This document shows positions 21,644-32,124 of a stretch of DNA of 63,378 nucleotides, one piece after another. A program made the translations under genes and the position numbers. Under the pieces are notes generated by a model. The model saw nothing but the letters and a program-made list of their open reading frames with translations. It was not told the origin of the DNA and did no database searches. Position 1 is the stretch's first letter, and every line of letters begins with the position of its first letter. Origin of the DNA: Entophlyctis helioformis (lineage: Eukaryota > Chytridiomycota > Chytridiomycetes > Chytridiales > Chytriomycetaceae); contig JAHLKH010000164.1 of NCBI GenBank assembly GCA_025526915.1, positions 1-63,378 of the forward strand. Direction: 5' to 3'.

Positions 21644-22959
21644 ATGTATGCCTCCACCACTCTTGCCCTCGTCGCCGCATGCGCCTCGCTGGTAGCGTCA
21701 GCCCCACAGAATGCAGCCAGCTTCCCAGCTCGCGACAGTCCTGTTGCTGCTGTCGCTGCATGGCGTGCGTCCGTGTTCTCCAACATCCCCGACATTCCCG
21801 TCAACTCGTCACCCCTGACGGCCACAGACTGGACGCCCGATGTTGCCACTTGCCGCAACGGCGGCGATTGGGGTCTGAGCTTTGACGACGGACCAAGCCC
21901 ATCCACTCCGGCGCTGCTCGACGAGCTCAAGAAGCGCAACGTCAAGGCCACCTTCTTTGTGGTCGGATCCCGTGTGCTGGAGTATCCCGAGATCCTCAAG
22001 CGGACATTCAACGAGGGCCACCAGATTGCTGTGAGTCGTCATTCGCTCTGGCCGAGCCGCCTGTGAATGCCGCCTGTGAATGCCGCCTGTGATGCCGACT
22101 GACCACCTCTGTCCTCTACCATGCAGCTGCACAGTTGGTCGCACCCAGCACTGACGACGCGCACAAACGACCAAGTGCTTGCCGAGATTCTCTTCAACGC
22201 ACAGTGAGTTGCACAGTCAGCCAGTCCATTCGCGATGGCTTCCCTTGATGCAGTCCGAGTCTCACCACCAACCCATCCACTCCCTCTGCGCATCCAACCA
22301 TCCAGGATCATCAAGGAAGTCATTGGTGTCACGCCGCGTTTCGTCCGCCCGCCTTGTGAGTCTTGTGTGCAGTGGCTGGCATGCATCTGCAACCTCAGCT
22401 GTCCACTGACACGCACTCTGCCTGCTCAGACGGTGATATCGACGAGCGTGTGCGCACGATCCTCCGCAACATGGGAATGACGATCGCCATGTGGAGCTTT
22501 GACACCAATGACGGTTCTGGCGCCACCGATGTCGTCCAGAAGATGACGCAGCGTGCTTCGACTGGACCTCGCAATGGACCGATCACGCTCGAGCACGACC
22601 TGTACGCTGCTGCTGTTGCACAGGCACCGGGTGCCATGGACGCGATCATTGCCAACAACTACAAGATCACGACCATTGCGCAGTGCCTCGGTCAGCCAGC
22701 ATACGACGAGTCGCTGTTCACCCGCGTGGCGTCTGGTGTGATCGCAACAGACACCTTGCCAGCCACTCTGATTACCACAGCTACTGCTTCACCGACGCAA
22801 TCTGCTGCACCTGCCGGCCCATCACCGAGCGCAGCGGGTAGCCGTCCAGCCGACCAGCCGTCAGTCACTCCCGGTCTGTCACAGAAGAACAGCGCTGCTT
22901 CACTGGCGTTCTCGCAGGTCTCGACACTGTGTTGGATTGTTGCTGTTCTCATGTTTTAA
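21644..22959 (+). CDS. Chitin deacetylase CDA-2
   Basis: Exons 21644-22030, 22127-22203, 22306-22355 and 22430-22959 give 347 residues, intact. Signal peptide, then the conserved TATDWTPDVATC lead-in. NodB motifs are LSFDDGPSPSTP, the helix LLDELKKRNVKATFFVVGSR, LHSWSHP, RPPYGDIDER and LEHDLY. A Thr/Ser/Pro-rich stretch and hydrophobic tail fitting GPI anchoring end the protein. Likely a wall chitin deacetylase. Exon sequence, intron sequence and intron positions are almost the same in CDA-3 and CDA-5, so these three are recent duplicates. Motif 2 reads HSWSH where CDA-5 has HTWSH. Confidence 0.93.
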
Positions 22960-23764
22960 GTATTGTGTCTCACGGAAAGTGGTGTTGTGAAGCATTTTGA
23001 AGCATTTCGAAGGAGAGTGCAGGAATAAAAGCTGACACTGATCTTGAAATGTCGAGTCGAAGCAGTGCAGACAAGATGCTGCGTTGCCTGTAATGCCTGC
23101 GCATTCTACATAGGGTCAGCAGGGACCGAGCCACTCGAATGGAGCGAGGATCTTGGCTTGAGGGCAATGAGAGATTGATGATATGGAGGTGGGTCTTGCA
23201 ACGCGGCTGCTGGCGATCGTGCTGGGCTGTTCTTGTTCATGGCTCTCGAATGCAGAGGGCCGCTACCAGTTGACTGCTGTAAGAGCGGCACATCTTGACA
23301 TCCTCGTCACTGCAGGTGTTGCCTTGCAGCGGTCCGCATTCCTGCACAGACTCGGCACTGAAGCTGAACGGCAAAGCCAAGCGAAGGGGCCCTTCTTGTG
23401 GCAAGGCACGCGAGCGCGACGCTTCGGCTGCCACCATCCTCCCTGCCGTCCCTGGCTTTGGGTGGATCACACACCAACCATGCCACGCCCTTCTGTGCAC
23501 TTGCAAGTGCGTCCACAAGCATCGTGTCCATCCACTCTGTGGTCATCGGCACAAGTGTCCGCTCGCTGATTCACGCCCTGAAAGTCACAGCCGCAAAAGC
23601 CGGTCTAATGTATACCACGACGCTCGGCAGCGCCATTACGGGTATCCCACCCGCGCCACTTTGGGCCAGTACGCGCCACAAGGCACAGCCACATGAAACA
23701 CTGTTAAATGCCTCTGGCCGCGCACATACACACTCTCACGCACTCCAGCAATCACTACTCGGCC
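22960..23764 (+). other. Intergenic region CDA-2 / CDA-3
   Basis: About 800 bp holding the CDA-2 3' end (AATAAA at 23024-23029) and the CDA-3 promoter. The last 60 bp before the CDA-3 ATG are almost the same as those before CDA-5. Open frames on both strands (for example 23183-23569 plus) show no recognisable domain. I see no further gene. Confidence 0.6.
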
Positions 23765-25154
23765 ATGCTTACTGCTGCTGCGCTCCTTCTCGCCCTCCCC
23801 GTGTCGTTTGTTGCTGGTGCACCAGCTGCCGGGCAGTACCCAGCTCGCGACAGGCCTGTTGCTGCTGTCGCTGCATGGCGTGCGTCCGTGTTCTCCAACA
23901 TCCCGACATCCCCGTCAACTCGTCGCCCCTGACGGCCACGGACTGGACGCCCGATGTTGCCACTTGCCGCAACGGCGACGATTGGGGTCTGAGCTTTGAC
24001 GACGGACCAAGCCCATCCACTCCGGCGCTGCTCGACGAGCTCAAGAAGCGCAACGTCAAGGCCACCTTCTTTGTGGTGGATCCCGTGTGCTGGAGCATCC
24101 CGAGATCCTCAAGCGGACATTCAACGAGGGCCACCAGATTGCTGTGAGTCGTCATTCGCTCTGGCCGAGCCGCCTGTGAATGCCGCTCGTGAATGCCGAC
24201 TGACCACTGTCCTCTGACCACATCTGACCTCTGCCATGCAGCTGCACAGTTGGTCGCACCCAGCACTGACGACGCGCACAAACGACCAAGTGCTTGCCGA
24301 GATTCTGTTCAACGCACAGTGAGTTGCACAGTCAGCCAGTCCATTCGCGATGGCTTCCCTTGATGCAGTCCGAGTCTCACCACCAACCCATCCACTCCCT
24401 CTGCGCATCCAACCATCCAGGATCATCAAGGAAGTCATTGGTGTCACGCCGCGTTTCGTCCGCCCGCCTTGTGAGTCTTGTGTGCAGTGGCTGGCATGCA
24501 TCTGCAACCTCGTTGTCCACTGACACGCACTCTGCCTGCTCAGACGGTGATATCGACGAGCGTGTGCGCACGATCCTCCGCAACATGGGAATGACGATCG
24601 CCATGTGGAGCTTTGACACCAATGACGGTTCTGGCGCCACCGATGTCGTCCAGAAGATGACGCAGCGTGCTTCGACCGGACCTCGCAATGGACCGATCAC
24701 GCTCGAGCACGACCTGTACGCTGCTGCTGTTGCACAGGCACCGGGTGCCATGGACGCGATCATTGCCAACAACTACAAGATCACGACCATTGCGCAGTGC
24801 CTTGGCCAGCCAGCATACGACGAGTCGCTCTTCTCCCGCGTGGCGTCTGGTTCGATCGCAGTCCAGTCTGCATCTGTTACCGTTCCTGCATCGACTACCG
24901 CTGCTGCAACTTCAACAGCGGCTGTTTCAGCGTCAACGACCTCCAAGCCTGTTCCTTCAAACACTCAGGTTTCTAACGGCTCCTCCAGTGGCGGTACAAC
25001 TGGCGGCTCTGCGGGACTGATTCCAGCACCTGCTCCAACCATCTCCTCGTCTCCCGCTGCGCAGAGTGCATCCATGACCACCAAAGTCGCGCCATTCTAC
25101 ATGGTTGTTGTCGGTGCCCTCACCCTGATCGTTACGACTGGCATGATGCTGTGA
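23765..25154 (+). CDS. Chitin deacetylase CDA-3, two frame breaks as assembled
   Basis: Exons 23765-24143, 24242-24318, 24421-24470 and 24544-25154 match CDA-2 and CDA-5 nearly base for base. Exon 1 lacks one C in a C-run at 23902-23904 and one G at 24075-24079 relative to both sisters. Each loss shifts the frame; exon 1 is 379 nt where CDA-5 has 381. Exons 2-4, splice sites, motifs RPPYGDIDER and LEHDLY, and the C-terminal Ser/Thr-rich plus hydrophobic tail are intact. Either a very young pseudogene or, more likely given similar slips elsewhere, two undercalled bases. If restored, about 355 residues. Confidence 0.85.
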
Positions 25155-25529
25155 TGGAAGACGGTTGATCAGAAATATACACTCTTATATACTACTTGCC
25201 GTGCTTTACCATACTTGTCATGAGCGTGGTGGCAATCACGGCATGCACCTTCGCTTCGACCTGCCGGCCACTCTCCAAAGGAGCAGAGAGCGTTCGAGAC
25301 GGACTGTGTAACACAGGCTGTGTGGTTCGGATGGAAGACCGATGGAGAAAGGATGAGTGCCTGGCGCAACGCAGGTGATGTGGACATGAGGCTGTGTGCA
25401 TGGCTGTGTGCGAGGCTGTGTGGTTGCACTCCACAAGATCCTTGCTTGCTTGCCTGCTTGCTGCTTGCTTGCTTGCTTTAAAAGGCCGCGAGAGGCCGCT
25501 GCCATCTTCCGCAATCTCCATCATCCGCC
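25155..25529 (+). other. Intergenic region CDA-3 / CDA-4
   Basis: 375 bp with a CTTGCTTGC-type simple run near 25440-25475, followed by TTTAAAAGG about 50 bp before the CDA-4 ATG, which may serve as a TATA-like element. No gene seen. Confidence 0.5.
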
Positions 25530-26985
25530 ATGAACCTGTGCACTGCCCTGCTCCTCATTGCCGCTTCTGGCGTTTCGTTCGTCGCTGGTGCACGTCCTAT
25601 TGCGTCGCAATACCCTGCACCCGACAGGCCCGTGGCTGCCGTCGCTGCTTGGAGCGCCTCTGTCTTCAACAACATCCCCGACATCCCCCTCACCACCAAG
25701 GGACTCAACGCACCGACTGGTCCAAAGACGTCACTCGCTGTCCAGACGGTGAGCCAACGCCACAGTAGTGCATGGCCACACTCGCTTGCTTGGCAGCTGG
25801 CCGTCAGCAACCCAGCTGACACGCTGCTTGAACAACCCTTGTCTTCGGTATACCCAGGGAACACATGGGCCCTCACATACGACGATGGGCCAAGGCAAGT
25901 CCCTCTCTTGCCTACCCCTCGACAGATGCATGCGATTGTGCGGTGCGGTGGCTGACGACCAAATTTGCCCGAACGTGTGCACAGCCCATTCACGGCCCGG
26001 CTCCTCGACGAGCTTGACAAGCGCAACATCAAGGCCACGTTCTTTGTGGTCGGGTCCCGTGTGCTCTACGAGTCCGACCTGCTCCTGCGCGCATACAACG
26101 ATGGCCACCAGATTGCTGTGCGTATGGCTGCCGCTTCAACGCATGCACCAGTCAGATGGCCAGTACTAACGCCTTCCGATCCAGCTCCACACTTGGTCGC
26201 ACCCATATCTGACAACAAGAACAAACGACCAGATCCTTGCAGAGATCCTCTACAATGCACGGTGAGCTGGCTTTTCTGATCGGTGCCTGCCTCCGCAATG
26301 CCAGCGTGCTTGATATTCACCAGCCAGTGGACGGTGTTTTGGCTGACTTGCTCTCCTTGGCCCAGAATCATCAAGGAAGTCATTGGTGTCACGCCGCGTT
26401 TCGTCCGCCCGCCTTGTGAGTCTTTGTGCAGTGGCTGGCATGCATCTGCAACCTCAGTTGTCCACTGACACGCACTCCGCCTGCTCAGACGGTGATATCG
26501 ACGAGCGTGTGCGCACGGTCCTCCGCAACATGGGATTGACGGTCGCCATGTGGAGCTTTGACACCAACGACGGCTCTGGCGCCACCGATGTCGTCCCGAA
26601 GATGACGCAGCGTGCATCGTCTGGGCGTCGCGATGGCACCATCTCGCTCGAGCACGACCTGTACGAAAACGCCGTCAGACAGGCACCGGGTGCCATGGAT
26701 GCCGTTCGTGCAAACGGCTTCCAGATTGCCACTCTCGCGCAGTGCCTCGGCCAGCCAGCATACGACGAGTCGCTGTTCAATCGCCTTGCCTCTCCTACCG
26801 TGACGACCACGACCACAACGACGACTACAACCACGACAACTACCACAACGGCTGCAGCAACGACGACGACAGCCAGCGCAGTGCCAACTATTCCATCAGG
26901 AAATGCCGCACTTGGGCTTTCTCGTGCGTTCCAGACAGCCATCATGGGCCTCACGCCACTGGTCATGCTTGCTCTTATGCTATAA
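25530..26985 (+). CDS. Chitin deacetylase CDA-4, one frame break as assembled
   Basis: Exons 25530-25748, 25858-25894, 25985-26117, 26185-26261, 26366-26415 and 26489-26985. Signal peptide, TDWSKDVTRC, ALTYDDGP, LLDELDKRNIKATFFVVGSR, LHTWSHP, RPPYGDIDER, LEHDLYE, then a run of 16 Thr codons and a hydrophobic tail. Between GLNA and TDWSKD (about 25705-25712) one base must be added to keep frame. The intron after YDDGP begins GCAAGT and fits only as GC-AG. It has one more intron (the DDGP one) than CDA-2/3/5, like CDA-1. Likely GPI-anchored wall chitin deacetylase. Confidence 0.87.
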
Positions 26986-27227
26986 ACACGTCATCCACAA
27001 TGAACATTTTATCAGATGTCTCATCAGTGCCACTCGTCACTGCCTCAACGCCGTCCACTTGTAGTCGGCTTGCATTGCCGGCGTTGCCTTCATTTTCTAG
27101 CTTTGTGATCATGTGTGCCACTGCAACCTGAAACGCGACTCGGGCAACCGGGCCGCTAAGCCATAGTTAAAACGCTTCTGGCCCCGCCATACACACTCTC
27201 ACGCACTCCAGCAATCACTACTCGGCC

Positions 27228-28563
27228 ATGCTCACTGCTGCTGCGCTCCTCCTCGCCATTCCCGTGTCGTTTGTTGCTGGTGCACCAGCTGCCGGACAGT
27301 ACCCAGCTCCAGACAAGCCTGTTGCTGCTGTCGCTGCATGGCGTGCGTCCGTGTTCTCCAACATCCCCGACATTCCCGTCAACTCGTCGCCTCTGACGGC
27401 CACGGACTGGACGCCCGACGTTGCCACTTGCCGCAACGGCGGCGATTGGGGTCTGAGCTTTGACGACGGACCAAGCCCGTCAACTCCGGCGCTGCTCGAC
27501 GAGCTCAAGAAGCGCAACGTCAAGGCCACCTTCTTTGTGGTGGGATCCCGTGTGCTGGAGCATCCCGAGATCCTCAAGCGGACATTCAACGAGGGCCACC
27601 AGATTGCTGTGAGTCGTCATTCGCTCTGGCCGAGCCGCCTGTGAATGCCGCTCGTGAATGCCGACTGACCACTGTCCTCTGACCACATCTGACCTCTACC
27701 ATGCAGCTGCACACTTGGTCGCACGCGGCACTGACGACGCGCACAAACGACCAAGTGCTTGCCGAGATTCTCTTCAACGCACAGTGAGTTGCACAGTCAG
27801 CCAGTCCATTCGCGATGGCTTCCCTTGATGCAGTCCGAGTCTCACCACCAACCCATCCACTCCCTCTGCGCGTCCAACCATCCAGGATCATCAAGGAAGT
27901 CATTGGTGTCACGCCGCGTTTCGTCCGCCCGCCTTGTAAGTCTTGCATCCAGTGGCTGGCATGCATCTGCAGCCTCGACTGTCCCACTGACACGCACTCT
28001 GCCTGCTCAGACGGTGATATCGACGAGCGTGTGCGCACGGTCCTCCGCAACATGGGATTGACGATCGCCATGTGGAGCTTTGACACCAACGACGGCTCTG
28101 GCGCCACCGATGTCGTCCAGAAGATGACGCAGCGTGCTTCGACTGGACCTCGCAACGGCCCAATCACTCTTGAGCACGACCTGTACGCTGCTGCTGTTGC
28201 ACAGGCACCGGGTGCCATGGACGCGATCATTGCCAACAACTTCAAGATCACGACCATTGCGCAGTGCCTCGGCCAACCAGCATACGACGAGTCGCTGTTC
28301 ACCCGCGTGGCATCTGGTGTGATTCCAGTCCAGTCTGCATCTGTCACCGTTCCAGCATCGACTACTGCTGCTGCAACTTCAACAGCCGCTGCTGCAAAAT
28401 CGTCGTCTTCTCCTCCACTGGCGCGACGCAGAAACTGCAGCCAGCTGCCCCTCCGTCTTCCGCCACTTTTGGACCGAGCGCAGGAGCCAGCCCCAACAAC
28501 TCGCTTCGCACCAAGGTCGACCTCGCGCTCGCGTTTCTCTCGTCGCTCCTGTTCGTCGTCTGA
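27228..28563 (+). CDS. Chitin deacetylase CDA-5, frame break near C-terminus
   Basis: Exons 27228-27608, 27707-27783, 27886-27935 and 28011-28563. Catalytic part intact: LSFDDGPSPSTP, HTWSHAA, RPPYGDIDER, LEHDLY. In the raw frame the C-terminus turns Arg-rich and ends at 28579. Adding one base near 28400-28412 instead gives GATQKLQPAAPPSSATF... and a GPI-type tail NNSLRTKVDLALAFLSSLLF ending at 28563, as in the sisters. The 5' flank and signal peptide are nearly the same as those of CDA-3. Recent duplicate. Confidence 0.9.
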
Positions 28564-29016
28564 TTGCCATCCTGTCTAGACCGCCTTGCAAATGAATCAT
28601 GTGCATCACAGCCTCTTCTCGTGCTATTACGAGTATCCCTGATGCAATGACGATGCTGGGCATGACTGGATCGAGCACGATCCTCTCCCGCTCGTACCTT
28701 GGCCCGCCCCTCGTCCGGACACGACGTCGAGTGGAGCGGCCTGTGTCCAAACAGCAGAAATTTTCTGGCCAGCCGAAATTTGGCACCGTCGCATCGCACC
28801 ATTGACGTTGGTGGCCTTGACCAAAAACTCACCAGCCTGGCGACAGTCGCTCCAGCAACAGCCGTCACCACCATCACCGCCGACTTGTGCAGCTTCCGCC
28901 CCTTCCAACTGCCCTCCGACGCCAGCTGCGAGCATTTCCCCAACTCAAACTCAGCCGACAGCATCAAATCGTCGCCGTTGCCTGACCAGTGCACAGCCGC
29001 GAACAACACAACATCA
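28564..29016 (+). other. Intergenic region CDA-5 / CDA-6
   Basis: About 450 bp with no convincing gene. Open frames exist on both strands but lack recognisable domains. Confidence 0.5.
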
Positions 29017-30311
29017 ATGACCTCCAGCATGGTGCAAGCCCTGCTCTCTCTCGCCCTGCTGGCCTCTGCGACTGCCGGTGCACCAATCTTCAAGAACGAC
29101 TACCCCCCACAGATGCTCTCAGTCCCCGTGTGACGTCTTGGGTGAACCGTTTCAACCGAGGCGTTCCTGCGCTGCCGCTCAACGGCCCCAACGGCAGCCC
29201 AACCCCGCCGATTTGGACAGAGGACGTTGTCGCTTGCCGCAATCGTGAGTGCCATCAGTTGGGGCAGCTGGACAGCAGCTGGATAGCCGCTGGATAGCCG
29301 CTGGACAGCTGCCGGCTGTTTCAATGACGGCTCAGTGACTGACTCTCGCCCTGCTTGTGCAGCTGGTACTTGGGGCCTCACATTCGACGACGGGCCGAGG
29401 TAAGCTGAGCCTTGTGTCGCCATCATGTGCTTGGCATTGCTGCGGGTGTCCAGCCAAAACACGCCAGCGGAAGTTTGTCTGACAGCCCGTCTGGCATCGT
29501 TGGCAGCCCGCACACACCTCGCCTGCTCGATGAACTCAAGGCTCGCAACATCAAGGCAACGTTCTTTGTCGTTGGCTCTCGCGTGGTGGACAACCCTGAC
29601 ATCCTCAAGAGAACATTCGACGAGGGCCACCAGATCGCCATCCATACTTGGAGTCACCCAAAGCTGACCAGTGTCCCGACCGACCTGATCATCTCCGAGT
29701 TTCTGTACACTGCACGAGCCATTCGCCAGGTCATTGGCGTCACGCCTCGCTTTGTTCGCGCACCATGTACGCATGCACTCGAACCGCTTGCCAGATTGCA
29801 CGCGAGCACAGCCTGACTCTTTGCCATGACGCCATACAGTCGGCGACATTGACCCGCGTGTCCGTGCCGTCGCAAGAAACATGAACCTGACTGTTGCTGC
29901 ATGGACTCTCGACTCTGAAGACGCTCGCGGCTCGACCACTGTGGCTGCGCAGTTCCAGCAACGCGCATCGCAGCCTGTCAAACTGCCCAGATCTCGCTCG
30001 AGCACGACCTGTACGAAACTGCCGTGGCCCAGGCTCCTGCTGCAATGGACCAGATCATCGCTGGCGGCTATGCCATCGCGCGTCTGGATGACTGTCTTGG
30101 CTTGCGCGCGTACGACGAGTCGATCTGGACAGGCATGCCCGACGTCATCTTGCAACCCAATGCCGCTGGCGTTCCGTTTACGACGGGGTCCAGCCCCAAG
30201 CCGCCCCCAGACTTTGTTGCCAGCTCCGCCGTCGGTCTGTGGACGAGCATGTGCGCTGTCACTGCCGCCATGCTCGCCTCCGCTGCCGCCATCGGCTATT
30301 CGCGTCTGTGA
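29017..30311 (+). CDS. Chitin deacetylase CDA-6, two frame breaks as assembled
   Basis: Exons 29017-29244, 29363-29399, 29507-29766 and 29840-30311. Signal peptide MVQALLSLALLASATAGAP, then YPP. A run of six C at 29102-29107 must be seven to continue into TDALSPRVTSWVNRFNRG. NodB motifs: LTFDDGP, ELKARNIKATFFVVGSRVV, HTWSHPK, RAPFGDIDPR, LEHDLYE. A second missing base near 29983-29990 separates the frame ending RASQPVKL from the one starting AQISLEHDLYE. The tail is hydrophobic (GPI-type). It lacks two introns present in CDA-2/3/5. Motif 3 has RAPFGDI rather than RPPYGDI. Confidence 0.82.
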
Positions 30312-30659
30312 TGGATGGGCTGATGCATCTCTCGCACATTCTCATCTTGAGCATCATGCAGTGTCTTATTATGCCTCTTGACGTTGTCGGAATGAACAGC
30401 CGTTTGTCCGCCATCTCGCTTCTCTATAACGCAAAGCGGAAGCTGATTCAGATGAGGCGGAGGAAGCCGGCAAACCAGCCGAGGCGAACGGGGCGGATGG
30501 GGCGGATGAGGCGGGTGAGGCGGATGAGGCGAACGAGGCGAACGAGGCGGAGGATGGCGGAGGATGCAGTCACCTGCATGACTATAAATACAGGCCGGCA
30601 CCGCCCCGCCCGTCGCGTAAGCAACACAGCTCAACAACCGCACGATCTGAAGCAACATC
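30312..30659 (+). promoter_or_regulatory. CDA-7 upstream region with 9-bp repeats and TATA box
   Basis: A GAGGCGAAC/GAGGCGGAT-type 9-bp repeat runs about 30454-30556, followed by a TATA box TATAAA at 30583-30588, 77 bp before the CDA-7 ATG. Confidence 0.6.
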
Positions 30660-31983
30660 ATGTCTCTCAAGGCAACTCTCATCCCGCTCCTCCTCGCTGC
30701 GGCCGCCATCGCACCACTTGTTTCCGCGCAGGCCGCCGAGGTCGCCGAATGGACCGCCAAGTTCAACAAGGGCGTGACGGACATGCCAGTCAATGCAGCC
30801 ATGCTCGCCAACCCCGACTACTCCCAGGACATTGTGCGCTGCACAGATCCAAACGTCTTTGCCGTGACATTTGACGACGGACCGTAAGTCGGCATCCATC
30901 GGCATCCATCGGCATCCATCATCCCACCCAAGAGGGGCGGAGTTGGGCGGTGCACATCAATGCCTGTGTGTTCGATGTTTCTCATGCTGTCTTCTGCTCC
31001 GCCTCGCGCACTCGTCGCCACATCATCCACATGCCACCTGCTCATGCACGCAGCGGCGATGGAACCATCCGGCTCCTCGACGAGCTCAAGAAACGCAACG
31101 TCAAGGTCACCTTCTTTGTGGTCGGAGGCCAGGTCCTCAAGTTTCCAACGACGGTCAAGCGGGCATACGACGACGGCCACCAGATTGCCATTCATACCAT
31201 GACCCATCACGCCCTCACAACCCTGTCGACTCCCCGTGTCATTGCAGAGCTCGTTGGAACGGCTCTGGTCATCAAGAACGTCATTGGCGTCACGCCCAAG
31301 CACTACCGCCCGCCTTGTACGTGCTCGCTTTGTTGGACGTGTTGGTGCAGACGCAATGATCTGAGACTGACCTATCCTGCTCGTTGGTTGTCGGACGGGA
31401 TGCAACAGACGGCGACATCGACAACCGTGTTCGCAGCATCTCAAAGAGCCTTGGAATGAGCCCCATCATCTGGTCCGACGACTCGGGCGACTCGGCTGGC
31501 TCCACGACAGTCGTCCAGAACATGGCTGGCTTCGCCTTGGGTCCCAAGCGCGGCCCCATCACGCTCCAACACGATCTGGATGCTGCCCAAGCCGGATACG
31601 GACCTGGCGCTGTGGATGCTGTTCTCGCTGGCGGATACAAGATTGTGCGCATGGACGAGTGCGTCGGCGTGCCGGCCTACGACGAGTCGATCTGGGCTGG
31701 CCTGCCTGCCAACGGCATCACTGCTCCTCTTGCCAGTGCATCGGCAAATGTGACGTCTGCCACATCAGCGACCACCACAAGAGCGACTGTCGCTGCACCT
31801 GCCAAGGCAACTGCTACTGCTGGTGCGACGGTGGTCACTGGTGGATCGAGTGGCTCTGGGATTGGCGCCAACGGCAACATCACACGCGTCAACAACGGTG
31901 TCATCGCGCACATCCAAGGGCCGGCAACACAGCTGGTCATGGCTCTTGTCGCGTTGTTTATCGCTGCAGCATCCGTCCTCTGA
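30660..31983 (+). CDS. Chitin deacetylase CDA-7
   Basis: Exons 30660-30883, 31054-31316 and 31409-31983 give 353 residues with no frame breaks. Signal peptide, WTAKFNKGVTDMPVN, YSQDIVRC, VTFDDGP, LLDELKKRNVKVTFFVVGG, HTMTHHALTTL, RPPYGDIDNR, LQHDLD, Thr/Ala-rich stretch and hydrophobic tail. Only two introns, at the DDGP and RPPY positions shared with other members. Motif 2 reads HTMTHH rather than HTWSHP: the metal-binding His-x3-His spacing is kept, but the Trp is lost. Likely active, GPI-anchored chitin deacetylase. Confidence 0.92.
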
Positions 31984-32124
31984 TCCAGCTGATCATATCC
32001 TTGCCTTTGCTTGAACCTGTCTTGTGCATCACCACGCTCATTGAATCATCGTATCATCATTTACTACTGCTGGATGTTCATGAAAGGAATGGTTTGCTCG
32101 CTCGACCGAGTGCACAGCGCTGTA

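Noticed and set aside
23183..23569. 128-residue frame between CDA-2 and CDA-3
   Set aside because: A weak signal-like start but Arg/Cys-rich, shadowed by frames on the other strand; no family resemblance.
23765..25154. Calling CDA-3 a pseudogene
   Set aside because: Its two frame breaks are single-base losses, at least one in a C run, and many essential genes here show the same kind of break; all splice sites and motifs are otherwise intact.
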